Part shown: piece after piece, positions 51,595 to 62,400 of the stretch
Layout of the letters: each line of letters opens with the position of its first letter
Numbering within the stretch: position 1 is the first letter of the stretch
Assembly: GCF_032854445.1 (NCBI RefSeq)
Contig: NC_088303.1
Span: forward strand, 35,507,265 to 35,571,264
From: Liolophura sinensis
Taxonomy: Eukaryota; Mollusca; Polyplacophora; Chitonida; Chitonidae
Reading direction: 5' to 3'
Length of the DNA stretch: 64,000 nucleotides
Translations under genes and position numbers: made by a program
The notes under the pieces: generated by a model
Told to the model about the DNA's origin: nothing
The model's input: the letters and a program-made list of their open reading frames with translations, nothing else
Databases searched by the model: none

Positions 51595-51688
51595 GGCCCC
51601 GTGGCCAAGGTGGTCTGTGCGTCAGCGCGGCACGTTGAGGTATGAGCCTCATACCAATGCGTTCGCTGCGAGTTCAAGTCCGTAACAC
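51595..51688 (+). mobile_element. tRNA-like SINE head (variant)
   Basis: GGCCCCGTGGCCAAGGTGG, a GCGTCAGCGCGGC segment and GAGTTCAAGTCC resemble A and B boxes of a tRNA-derived head. The body of the common SINE is absent. A tRNA gene is unlikely, because no clean cloverleaf can be drawn. Confidence 0.5.
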
Positions 51689-52535
51689 GTAAATATATAT
51701 ATATATATGAGTTACATATTTAACTTTATGTTTAAATGCACTAAGCCCTGTCCAGTTGAAAGAGTGTTGAAAATTCCGATGACGTTTCGCTAAGTAGACG
51801 GCAAGCATTACGGATAATCAACACATTTCCATGCATCAGTGTGTTTGGGGACGTGTAATCATCGTGATAAGAAGATATATTCCTGGCGTACATATTTTGC
51901 GAACATAATTGGATTGTCAGGATACTCATTGTTCCTGTCGCAATAATTGTTCAGGTATCCAGTCCGGAAGAACAAGCATATCACATGAGCTGGTGATATA
52001 CCTGATCAAACTTAGCAAAGATTATGTGAACAAATTATAAAGTAAAACGTGGAAACTGACGATTTCTAAGCCATGAACTTCACTCTGTATATTGTTTTAT
52101 TTAATTATATATTTAACTGACGTTAAACACCATACTAAAGGGTTTTGATACGATGCTTGTCATTTTCATGGGTTAATGAAACCGGAGTACCTGGAGTAAA
52201 CCACGGTCCTCTGGCAAACTGCTGAACTACTCCCACATGAAACGTACAACTAGATTTGCTACTAAGGCATAACGGCCAATCAGAGCGAGATAATCTTTGC
52301 CTAAGGCCAACATTTTAAAAATTCTGATATGGCGGATAGAAGGAAAATATAACAAAGGTCTTTAACTGGTCCGAAAACAAGAACACATTATTATTATTAC
52401 TTTCTAAACACTAAGTTGTCTCCCTCAGATTTGAACTGTTGCAAAAAATGCCTCCGGTATTTCCGAAAGAATCTTCAAGTTCCCTGACATCCCAAGGCAT
52501 GTTGTCTTTAGTGAGACGGCGACAAAGACATTCTA
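51689..52535. other. Non-coding DNA with a Meta-core-like fragment
   Basis: GAAACCGGAGTACCTGGAGT, AAACCACGG and CTCTGGCAAACTGCTGA at 52180-52240 form a short interspersed fragment related to 11747-11830. Nothing else recognised. Confidence 0.5.
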
Positions 52536-52635
52536 CTTGGTCATCTGGTTTCTTCATATGTGCAAGTTCCGTAGAGAGTCATGTCATGTGGCAAAATTAG
52601 AATCGCATAATCCTGCATTTGATTGGTTATATTCT

Positions 52636-53430
52636 ATGAAATGGACTCTCCGCATTTATTTTCCCATTGTCGTATATTTATCTGTATATACAACATTCTA
52701 TAACAGCGTTCCCAGGAATTTGTTGTATACGGATAAAAATAATTTTACCGTTTACCGCAACAGTATCAACCCAACTCCATTTTCACTCCAAGATGTCCCT
52801 GGCAACAGTATCAACCCAACTCCAGTTTCACTTCAAGATGTCCCTGGCAACAGTATCAACCCAACTCCAGTTTCACTCCAAGATGCCCCTGGCAACAGTA
52901 TCAACCCAACTCCATTTTCACTCCAAGATGTCCCTGGCAACAGTATCAACCCAACTCCATTTTCACTCCAAGATGTCCCTGGCAACAGTATCAACCCAAC
53001 TCCAGTTTCACTTCATGATGTCCCCGGCAACAGTATCAACCCAACTCCAGTTTCACTCCAAGATGTCCCTGGCAACAGTATCAACCCAACTCCATTTTCA
53101 CTCCAAGATGTCCCTGGCAACAGTATCAACCCAACTCCATTTTCACTTCAAGATGTCCCTGGCAACAGTATCAACCCAACTCCAGTTTCACTCCAAGATG
53201 TCCCTGGCAACAGTATCAACCCAACTCCATTTTCAAGGAACAACCAAATCCTCAATCAAAGAACATATTGCCTCAAAGCACAGGATATGAAAAATCTACC
53301 ACGCCAGCCAGTGCTGATCATCTTCCCCCAAATTGAAATGAACCGAGAGGCCCTACTTAAACTGATGCCAAACCTTATCAACAAGAACAACCCTAAAGCA
53401 AAACAAAGCCAGTCTTGCAGACAAGGCTAA
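52636..53430 (+). CDS. Putative membrane or secreted protein with ten 15-residue repeats
   Basis: I do not recognise the family. The frame is open from 52537; the ATG at 52636 gives MKWTLRIYFPIVVYLSVYT, a hydrophobic N-terminal segment like a type II anchor or signal peptide, and 264 residues (an upstream ATG at 52558 is possible). From 52759 come ten units of NSINPTP(F/V)SLQDVPG plus a partial eleventh, then a tail with VLIIFPQIEMNREALLKLMP and a basic Gln/Ser end. The unit is 45 bp, a multiple of three, so another frame is also open over the array and openness alone proves little. Substitutions between units are mostly F/V, with single Q/H and V/A changes. It might be the stem of a Golgi type II enzyme (see 53415-53678). 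Confidence 0.45.
   Translation: MKWTLRIYFPIVVYLSVYTTFYNSVPRNLLYTDKNNFTVYRNSINPTPFSLQDVPGNSINPTPVSLQDVPGNSINPTPVSLQDAPGNSINPTPFSLQDVPGNSINPTPFSLQDVPGNSINPTPVSLHDVPGNSINPTPVSLQDVPGNSINPTPFSLQDVPGNSINPTPFSLQDVPGNSINPTPVSLQDVPGNSINPTPFSRNNQILNQRTYCLKAQDMKNLPRQPVLIIFPQIEMNREALLKLMPNLINKNNPKAKQSQSCRQG
52759..53233 (+). repeat. 45-bp minisatellite (10.5 copies)
   Basis: Units begin AACAGTATCAACCCAACTCC at 52759 and recur every 45 bp to 53209. Variants CATTTTC/CAGTTTC alternate in a way suggesting block duplication. Confidence 0.97.
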
Positions 53431-53678
53431 GATTTTTGATTATTCGTATTAACGCATACTTCCTACCGCGCATGCGCTGCTGTCTATGTTCGCTTTACAT
53501 TACTTTAACTACAAACATAACGTTACCAATTTTAAACAACGCCAGTACCAAATGGATTCTCCTGGCTAAGGAAAGAACGAGCCTTATATTTACAGGAGTC
53601 AAAAGTCATGGGGAATGTCTATGTCAGAGGTCTGTTGCTGAGTTAAACCAGGATTCTGCTCTGCTTCTGCTATTTTAA
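53415..53678 (+). pseudogene. Possible sulfotransferase-like segment (weak)
   Basis: This frame, shifted from the repeat ORF and overlapping its end, encodes a hydrophobic stretch, then KWILLAKERTSLIFTG. Carbohydrate sulfotransferases bind PAPS with a ..LLA..RTGSSFTG-like loop. The word is similar, but the Gly-Ser-Ser core is changed. If real, the two ORFs may be one gene with a shift near 53410-53430. A chance match is quite possible. Confidence 0.2.
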
Positions 53679-53804
53679 GTAAACGCCTGTCAGCAGTTTT
53701 GGTTGTGGATATGAATGACTGTTCATATGGTTGAATTACAAGGCAAACAGACTGTACTCTACTTCACGCATAATGATAATGGAGAAAGCGGCTTTAAAAG
53801 CCGA

Positions 53805-54040
53805 CTAGCGCAGCGTAATGACCCACGGGCCTCTCACCAATGCGGTCGCTGTGAGTTCAAGCTCAGCTCATGCTGGCTTCCTCTCCGGCCGTAAGTGGGA
53901 AGGTCTGCCAGCAACCTGCGAATGGTCGTGAGTTTCCCCCGGGCTGTGCCCAGTTTCCACCCACCATAATGCTGGCCGCCCTCGTATAAGTGAAATATTC
54001 TTGAGTACGGCGTAAAACACCAATCAAATAAATAAATAAA
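53805..54040 (+). mobile_element. 5'-truncated SINE with TSD
   Basis: Begins inside the tRNA-like head (TAGCGCAGCGTAATGACCC) and runs to the AATAAATAAATAAA tail. Perfect 12-bp TSD, TTTAAAAGCCGA, at 53793-53804 and 54041-54052. Confidence 0.93.
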
Positions 54041-54052
54041 TTTAAAAGCCGA

Positions 54053-54734
54053 ACTAATCAATGACTCTGACAGATGGACATTCTGATGCGAAGAATGCAG
54101 GGACAATCTGCAAACAAACGAAGAACATGAATGTGCATTCTCGAGTGGGTTATAAGTACCGCACTTGTGATGTTGTGGGAAAGGAGCAAAGGTCCAATAA
54201 ATGTCTACGCTTTCGGCAATTCAATCTTTCAAATGCGGTGCGTAAATTCAAGGGAAATAAATCTTGCACCAGTCCGGCATTTTTTGCAGAAAAAAAATAA
54301 CTGAAATAATCATATTTCACTATATGTTCAAGAAATGCTGCAAGGCAAGATATATAAACGCCATACGTAGGGCCCTTTCATTTATTACTTTGTAATGCGA
54401 AATATTTGCAATTTAAAATTTGAGATTTTCCCTACTCTCATTATTACTTGGCCGGATTAACTTCGGGAACCGGCAGCGCGTTTCTTATAACAGTCACCGG
54501 CGGATCTGCAATAAAGATATACCATAAACTACGGGAAGTCGTTTTGAAGTTAGGGTCATGTCCCCTTAATAGTACAAACCTCCTTTGAATGGACAGTTAT
54601 ATCGCTGCCAAAATGTGGACATGCAAAAGTGTTCCATGACATGATTTTAACTGTACACATTCTGTTTCTGACAGAATCAATATGTATGTTTATGCTTGAT
54701 TATACACAGTGTTCTATATTGTACTCGCGATTTT
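54053..54734. other. Non-coding DNA
   Basis: No gene recognised. GTACCGCACTTGTGATGTTG at 54157 recurs, altered, at about 55796, so a diverged duplicate segment links the two places. Confidence 0.45.
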
Positions 54735-54947
54735 GGGCCTCCGTGGCCATGTGGTTATCATGCTGGCGCAGCACAGTGACTCGGGTGGCTTTCACCAATG
54801 CGATCGTTGTAAGTTCATCAACTCTAGCTCTTGCTGGATTCCTCTTCAGTCGCACATGGAAGGCCTGCCAGCAACCTGCTGACCACCGTTTAATAGGTGA
54901 AATATTCTTAGCTGTGCGTAATACACTTCTAAAATCAGTAAATAAAT
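54735..54947 (+). mobile_element. SINE, divergent subfamily
   Basis: Head GGGCCTCCGTGGCCATGTGG, then TTTCACCAATGCGATCG, GCCAGCAACCTGCTG and a GTGAAATATTCTTAGC..AAATAAAT end. The architecture matches the common SINE, but the head and core differ at many sites and the middle is shortened. Confidence 0.8.
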
Positions 54948-56175
54948 GTAATAGGAGGCCACAACCATTGTTATTTGCTCAGCTTACAGAATTTGGTACT
55001 ATTACTTTTAAATGTTGCAAAGTTAAAACAATTAAATTACGTATTATCCTTTTACAGTGTAAACTATATATTATTGTCTGTTTCTTTTTTCTTGTCGCTA
55101 TTCACTACCAAAATCAATAACTCGTAACACCACAAGATCTATATATCGAGATGTTGGATGTCCATATTACTGTAAGGAAACTGCCTGTTAGAATATTTTT
55201 TCTAATTTACAATTTTAAATGACATGAGCTTGTGTTCGACACCAAGAACTTATTGCCTCTGGTAATATAAATTCAGAAACTCTCATCAAAGGCATGATTT
55301 ACTTTCAAGGACTTTTAACGCTTTACTCAGTGCAGTCTTTATGAATGATAAGTGAGCCCAAGCGGACTAGCCGGATAAAGAATCTGATAGCCGAGCTTAA
55401 ACTGTACATCCCATCCCACCAATATTAAGTTATATGTTATGGTATATTACTTGCCAAAACTAAGGACTGCTGTTCTAAGTAATACACGATTTGGATACCG
55501 ATTAGGGTTTCGTGGAAAATGTATTGTAATTTTACGGCATCATTAATAATTGTTGTCTGATTCTGGTCACCCAGTTCTATCATAATGTCTTACTATATAC
55601 ATTTTTTACTTTCGTTTTTTCAAATTGGGCTGTGCTATTTAAATCCATTATGGCTAACGACCGGCATAAGAATCCGTGCCATAAATTATAAGGGAGAAAG
55701 GTTATGGATTGGGTAATGTAATATGTGCCTTGGGATTGACCCTCTGTCCTTTGTGCCATTTCCTTTTTTGTAGTTAATTCTCGACTTAGTTATACGTACT
55801 GCACTTTTGATGTTGTGGGAAAAGGGCAACTGCCTAATAAATGTCGAGGCTTTCGGAAATTTAATCTGTCAACGAAGGATACGAACAATTCATCTTAATT
55901 CTAAATAAATCTTGCACTACCCCGTAAGTTTTTTTTATGGAATGAACAGCGTTCATTGAATCCTGATTTACTGTCATACATATGTGCTGTGAAATCAACC
56001 ATTGACAGTGAGATATGTTGAACGTCTTTTTTTTACAGGTTTTTGTACTTTCACTTGCGATCATCAAAACTTGCAATTGCATGCCAATGTGAAATATCTT
56101 CCTTTGAACACATGTACGTAGGTGTTCAAGCATGTGAAAAATGGAACAAGGTTAGGTTTAGGAATTTTATCAAAT
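54948..56175. other. Non-coding DNA
   Basis: AT-rich with no recognised gene or RNA. The segment near 55796-55860 is a diverged copy of 54157-54230. Confidence 0.45.
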
Positions 56176-56437
56176 TTGTTTATTTGATTGGTGTTTTACG
56201 CCATTCTCAAGATGATTTCACTTATAAGACGGCGGTCAGCATTATGGTGGGAGGAAACCGGACAGAGCCCGGCGGAAACCCACTACCACCCGCAGGTTGT
56301 GTCAAGACCTTCTCACTTACGGCCAGAGAGGAAGCCAGCATGCGTTGGGCTTGAACTCACAGTGACCGCGTTGGTAAGAGGCTACTGGGTCATTGCGCCG
56401 CACTGGCGTGCTAACACGTTCGGTCACGGAAGTCCCC
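56176..56437 (-). mobile_element. Full-length SINE, older copy
   Basis: Tail (TTTATTTGATTGGTGTTTTA), core (GGTGGGAGGAAACCGGACAG) and degraded head (GTTCGGTCACGGAAGTCC). No clear TSD was found. Confidence 0.88.
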
Positions 56438-56449
56438 ATTATAATAAGG

Positions 56450-56830
56450 AACAGTGTGCTATAATAAGTATTAATTAGTAATAATTAATAGTGTAAGTAA
56501 GAACGAGTGTTATAATAAGTAATATTTATTTATTTTGACTGGTGTTTTACGCCGTACTCAAGAATATTTCACTTATACGACGGCGGCCAGCATTATGTTG
56601 GGAGGAAACCGGGCTGAACCAGGTTGCACGCATAATAAGTAATAGTATAAGTAAGTACGAGTGTTATAATAAGTCATTGTGTAAGTAAGTACGACTGTTG
56701 TGATAAGTAATAGTGTACATAAGTGCGAGTGTTAATAAATAATAGTGTAAGCAAGTACGAGTGTTATAATAAGTAATATTGTAAGTAAGTACGAGTGTTA
56801 TAATGAGTAACAATTTAAGTAAATACTGAA
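56450..56830. repeat. ~34-bp tandem repeat interrupted by a SINE
   Basis: Words ATAATAAGTAATAGTGTAAG and TAAGTACGAGTGTT recur on both sides of the SINE fragment at 56525-56631. Units vary in length. Confidence 0.8.
56525..56631 (-). mobile_element. Strongly 5'-truncated SINE
   Basis: Only tail and core (TTTTACGCCGTACTCAAGAA to GGAGGAAACCGGGC). Flanked by ATAATAAGTAATA on both sides (56512-56524 and 56632-56644). Because the target is itself a tandem repeat, this TSD is less certain. Confidence 0.82.
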
Positions 56831-56839
56831 TAATTTGAT

Positions 56840-59278
56840 TAGGTAAGGCAATGTAGAGTGTTAACCTTGTTATGTGGCTATGGCACTGTTTTTCCAAGAG
56901 ACATTCTTCAAAATGTCATTCACCTCGATAGGCTGGAATATTGTCAATGTGGCAACCATTCATTCATTTAAATTGTACTAACGAAAATAATGACTTGAAA
57001 TATGGATATCTTTTGCTGATAACACATTTCTGTATTTGAAATAAACCTTCTAGCTGAGTGGAAACGTCCTGTTGAATGCCAACGTGTATTTGTTTACATG
57101 TCGTCAGCTTTAATCAACAACCTAACCCTTCCGTTTAAAATCGCGTCGATGGTTCTGAGAACTTTTGCACGAGCCAAAAAGTCGATGTATGAACTATAAA
57201 CATTATTTTACTTTTTGCTCAGCGTTTTATGTACTGGTTACCTTCACAACCCTTGATGTATTCGATAAGTATAAAACTCTTAATGGACCAATTCACCCCT
57301 TGACGACAGACTATACCTACATTCAAGCACATGACTGATGAATTATAAAGTTACAACAAGGAGAAGACGAAATCCTGTAGGAAATGAGAACTTCCCACAT
57401 CATTAACCTGAAACTGTGCTTGGTGTCTGTTCTATGATCGCCAGCGGTTTTCTTCCGGCTGAGAAGTGAACTTCCGGAAACAGGCCTACATGTTATTGTC
57501 CATACACCTAGAGATTCTCTATTAGACGGTCGCCTGAACTTCCGACACGTAATTCTAGACTATAGAATGGAAATTTGACAGCAACGCGGTGACATCTTTT
57601 GAGACCACTTCCACAACCATTTATTTCCACGACAACAGTATCATGTGATCAAACTGAACAAGCATGTGTACGAAATGATAACCTAAACACAGCCTAAGAA
57701 AGCCATAGTTACGTTCTGTATTCATTAAGAATTGTTCGTGTAAATGATAAGATGCCTCCTAGCACCACGGCTTAAGCAGAATTATATGTACATAAAACAA
57801 AATGCCGTGATTTTAAATTAGCCTGCAGTTGGAAAATCCTCGCATGAAGTGACTAGATGTATTTGATAATAAGCAAGTAACAGCCGCATTCACTGCTCTG
57901 AGCTAAGGAATACTGCAATATTTGCAATCTTCTCATTAAACTAGCCACGTGTACAAAAACAGTGTTTATTTCAAAACCAATCATTACAATCAATTTCTAA
58001 GCTGAAGCACATGGAAACCCTCTACATGTACATGATTGGATGCTATCGCAAAATTTTATAAGGATAAATCTTCCACTTCCACTGTGAAGAACAGATGTCT
58101 TGTTTGGGCTTATTCATTATTAATTAAAATGATTAGAACCGGAAGGGGTGTACTAACATGGTTAATCGACCCAATGTCCAAAGACAGGCCCTTTTATTGA
58201 GACTTACATGATTCACAAATACCATCTGTGTGAAAACAAGAGTGGAGTAACATGGAATTTCGCGATGAACATGGTTTTGTCAGAGTGCGTTCAAGACTAG
58301 AGACGGTCTTACGTGAATCTGAGCGTCACGTCCGACATTTGAAAAGCACTCGTAGACCATTAGTGGACGTCCTAAATCGATAAACATAGGACCCATTTCC
58401 AGAGGAAACACCATTTCTCAAAGGTACATGTAAGATACGCGTTTTCATTGCTTCAGTGAAGACAGTCGAGGTATGGCATCCAATTCAAATTTCAGACTCG
58501 TAGACCGTGAATAATTTTAGATCGAATACAATTGCAGATATAGCCCCGGCGAATTTCACGCAAGATTACACGCGGGAACGCCGTCGATTACCTGTTGCCC
58601 AAATAACAATGTGAGCAGGGGAAAAAAAATTTAAAAAAAAACACAAAACAACAGCAACAGAATATATGGCATCTAATTGACCCGATTTTTGCATTATCTA
58701 TGTGTTTTCCAGATAATAAAAAAAATAACAAAACTATTTCAACTCAGAAAATTAGTATTTCTCAGCAATATGTGCCCAATGCAAATTATTGAATAACTGA
58801 GATAAGTGAGCTTATTTGGGAAAAAACGTTGAACTAAATGGAACTGAATCTTTGACAACGTGTTTTAATCCATGTCTACCTTGAACTCCATTAAAACTGA
58901 CATCCAAGCGAAACGCACCGGACTACACGGGAGAACACTGCTTTACACTGGATAAAAGAAGGACTCTCATACCGACTCACACGGTGGAGATCATTCAGTT
59001 CAACTCTTATCGATTTCTTTAAAATAACCGTAACGAAGCGCAAAAGATTCTATTTTCTGAGATGTTTTTACATCACATGTTGCACTAAAAGGAGTAAATG
59101 TCATATGTGGCCATTTTTCCTTGAGAGAAATGTGAAAATTGGCAGGCTGATTTCAGAGAAACTATAAACATTTCAAACTGATTAATTTAATAACCAAGTT
59201 TGGAGAATGTAGACAGAAGGGATAGTGCATAAAATAGACATTAATAAGACAGTATTTATTAACATATTTACATTTCTG
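56840..59278. other. Non-coding DNA
   Basis: No gene, RNA or ordered repeat recognised in about 2.4 kb. A-rich runs occur near 58620-58660. Confidence 0.5.
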
Positions 59279-59455
59279 CTTTATTTATATTTCCCATCAA
59301 TATTTTACTCCAGAATATTCATTCACATAACAGCAATCCGCCTTATGGCTGGACAAAACCGGACTTGAACATATGAAATTTTACCCGACAAATATCCTGA
59401 TTTAAAGCCGCAGCCGAACCAGCTGGATTCGAACCTTTCCCAAGATAGAGAAAGG
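59279..59455 (-). mobile_element. Ancient SINE copy
   Basis: Tail TTATTTATATTTCCC, diverged core (TTTACTCCAGAATATTCA, TTATGGCTGG, AAAACCGGAC) and, in reverse, GGATTCGAACC (59424-59434), which is a perfect B box on the - strand (GGTTCGAATCC). Confidence 0.6.
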
Positions 59456-62400
59456 AAAAAACTATATGCATACAAGCAAATTATTAGACTGTAGTTATCT
59501 TTCAAAGCGACTCCCAATTCGAGAAGTTAACTGTCTGTGGGTCATCCACAAAAACTGAAATAGCTCCTGCTAATCTAATACCATGACTAAAAATTGTTCT
59601 TTCATCAGTTGCTCTTTGATTGAGAAAAAATGTTTCATCTCTTGGTATTTGACGTTGCTTTGAACATGCATATCGTGATACGTCACTGAAAATCACCGCC
59701 TGAAGAAATCAGACAAGGACTAGAAATTGTCATATCACGGAGCGAGAGTATACCGTGCCAATATTATGATCTTCGACATGTTCGAAGGTCGAATTGAAAT
59801 TAGGTGTCTTGCGTACCAGGTGGAAACTCTATCAGAAGACTGCGCTTGGACTCTTTACACTACAGTCAGTGGTACATAAAGTAAAAGCACCCTTCATAGA
59901 TGAAACTTCGTAATGTTCATGACATAAACTTCTTTCTGATAGGGACAGTGTTTGGTAGAAAAAGATCGTCCGAAAAATCAATGAAGCTGTTTACAGTGTA
60001 AGCTTTATTTATTACAATAATAACGGTATTTATCCTTGTTTTGTCAATAAAACAATGTGAGCTTTTCCCTCTTATGAGCAGTCTTAAGGCATTATTTGTC
60101 TTTTCTATGGGTTCGGTGAAAAACAACTTCCTGGCATCTTCAAGGAACGTAATCCCTTAGGGGAAGTTTTTCTTCCGATAAAGAAGGAGGAATGTGCCAG
60201 TTTCATTGTGACAGATTAATTTTGTCTAGATGTTCACTCGCAGAGCGCCCTCTAGGGGACGTTATAGTGTCAGAGATCCGGAAACGCCCTGAGTGCTCAA
60301 TTAATACAGCAAACATGAACGTAATTTGCCTTTGTGTTGTGGCAGATCCAGAACAAGTGTTGGGAGGAAAAGACGGGAGTCTGTGGGCCTTTTTATGGCA
60401 ACCCATTAACTTCACGCGGGACTGGGAAAATGAACGTCAGGAGCATGTCCTCTTTGTTACTTGTTAAATTATATTTTAGGTACGAAAAGGTACGAGTCAC
60501 AACTAGATTTTACATCTCGAGTTTTTTTCCCCCTGTTAACTCGGTTTGATGGAGTGGATTTTAGTAAAAGGTATAATAAAGTTTCAGTCGTAGCTATAAA
60601 GGTGTTTTGGGCTGCATACGTGTAAGCACAGAGCCCTGTGCCACAAAGCAGTCACAGTTTATTGTAAATACCGCAGGGACTATGATGATTTATACCACAG
60701 TAATTCAGATTAATACCAGAGCGGCGACCACTGTGTGACAGTTCAGAAATGTTCATAAGTAGCTGAAATAACTGAACTACTTTTCAGTTCAATGGCTATG
60801 CCAATGCTAACAGTAGTAACTTACACACAACCCCTTACACGATGGCCAAAGTAGAATTAGGTAACAAAATAAGTGCAGTGATTTTAACTGCATTCGATTA
60901 GAAACCACTGGTGTGGAAGGCAGTCGTCTAGGGTAGTGACAAAGAACTGCGCGTGGGACAGAGTCCTGGTGAAAGTGCGCTTGAAGAGGTCATATCCTCT
61001 TGTAGAGCTACTTCTACAGTAGATCATGTATGTTAACAGGAAACCACCTGCGTGCAACGTTGAGGGACATCGAACTTGTGATATAGAGCTCACAAAAAGC
61101 CTGTTAAATGTTGTGTAATAATTCTGCTTTATGTTCAGTGAGCACAAAGCCTTGTCGTGACACCTAAATGTGTCACAGATTCCTAGGCGCCTGTGTAAAT
61201 TAATAGTACATGGATACTTGCAATCATTATAGTTAGGGATGAATCCACCATCGGCAGACAATAAACCTGCCTCTGAAGTATCTTCACGTAAATTTCCCTT
61301 TTCATGACAGCATTCAATGTCGAGTGACAAGAGTGACAAGAGTGACAAGCTCCCAGCGAAGGATTATCGATTTATTTTAATCTTTCGGTTTATTTGCCCA
61401 TTACAACATACGGTTTGACATATAACAAGAAGACCGGCACTATAAGTATCTGTAATGCTAACAGTCAAATCAACACACTTAATTCTCCATTCATTCCACA
61501 TATCTCCACGTCTGTTCATCCAACTTTTTCAGATCATTCTCTCTATAATTACAGAGAACAAGAGGGGTCAGCTAGCATTACTTTTCTTCGTCATCAAGAG
61601 CTATCTCAGCTCTCCTATATTATCAACGGTCTCTGATACAGAGTCTGTAGATGTTAAAAGTATATTGCTTGTAGGTATCCCTTATCAGATTGCGGCACCA
61701 GCCTGTCCTGTTGTCAGACCAGATAAATCGACAAGGAAATAGTGTTGGCTGAGGAAAAACGATTGTGAAGGAAGAAAATTGATGTTGTGAGGTTAAATGT
61801 ATCATTGACCACACAGAAGCGTTGAGGGTCAGAGTTATTTGCATTCAACTGAGCGACGAGCGCTTTTGCGGTTTAGGTCGAGGCCTATGGAACGAAGACT
61901 GCAAGTGGTAATTACATAGAATAATTTGGGTTCACACGTGGACGGTGTAGATCAAATTGCCCATCTTGTAAGAGGAGTGATATCTTTATATATTCCAGTC
62001 CATTAGCTGTTTAATGTCACTAGGGTTAATGAATTAGAAAGAAATGCTGGGACTACGGCACCCATAATCCGTTGCGAATCTTAATTCAGCGCAAACGTAT
62101 CCGTGATAAAAATAATCAGAAGGCTAAGCCGGTCCGGAGTGGTGATTGTGTACCATCAACAAGATCTAAAGGGCACCGAATGTTATTTGACAACAACCTG
62201 GAGTGCCAGTGGTCATTCACTTTCTGGGACAACCCACGCATCATCAAGAACCGGAAATAAAATCAGGTCCGTTGGGAGAAGCGCGCAGACGAAGGAGTCC
62301 TGTTCACTGTGGAGAAGAGAGACTTATATAGCATCCCTATACATCAGATGAAGACTGCCATGCTTTGAGGTGTTCCGTAATTCTACTGCGTGCGTGGCAC

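Noticed and set aside
52667-53290. Second open frame over the 45-bp array (ATVSTQL repeats)
   Set aside because: A shadow caused by the unit being a multiple of three; it lacks the hydrophobic N-terminus and C-terminal continuation of the other frame.
60884-61348. 154-residue - strand ORF
   Set aside because: No domain, transmembrane pattern or splice context; likely chance.
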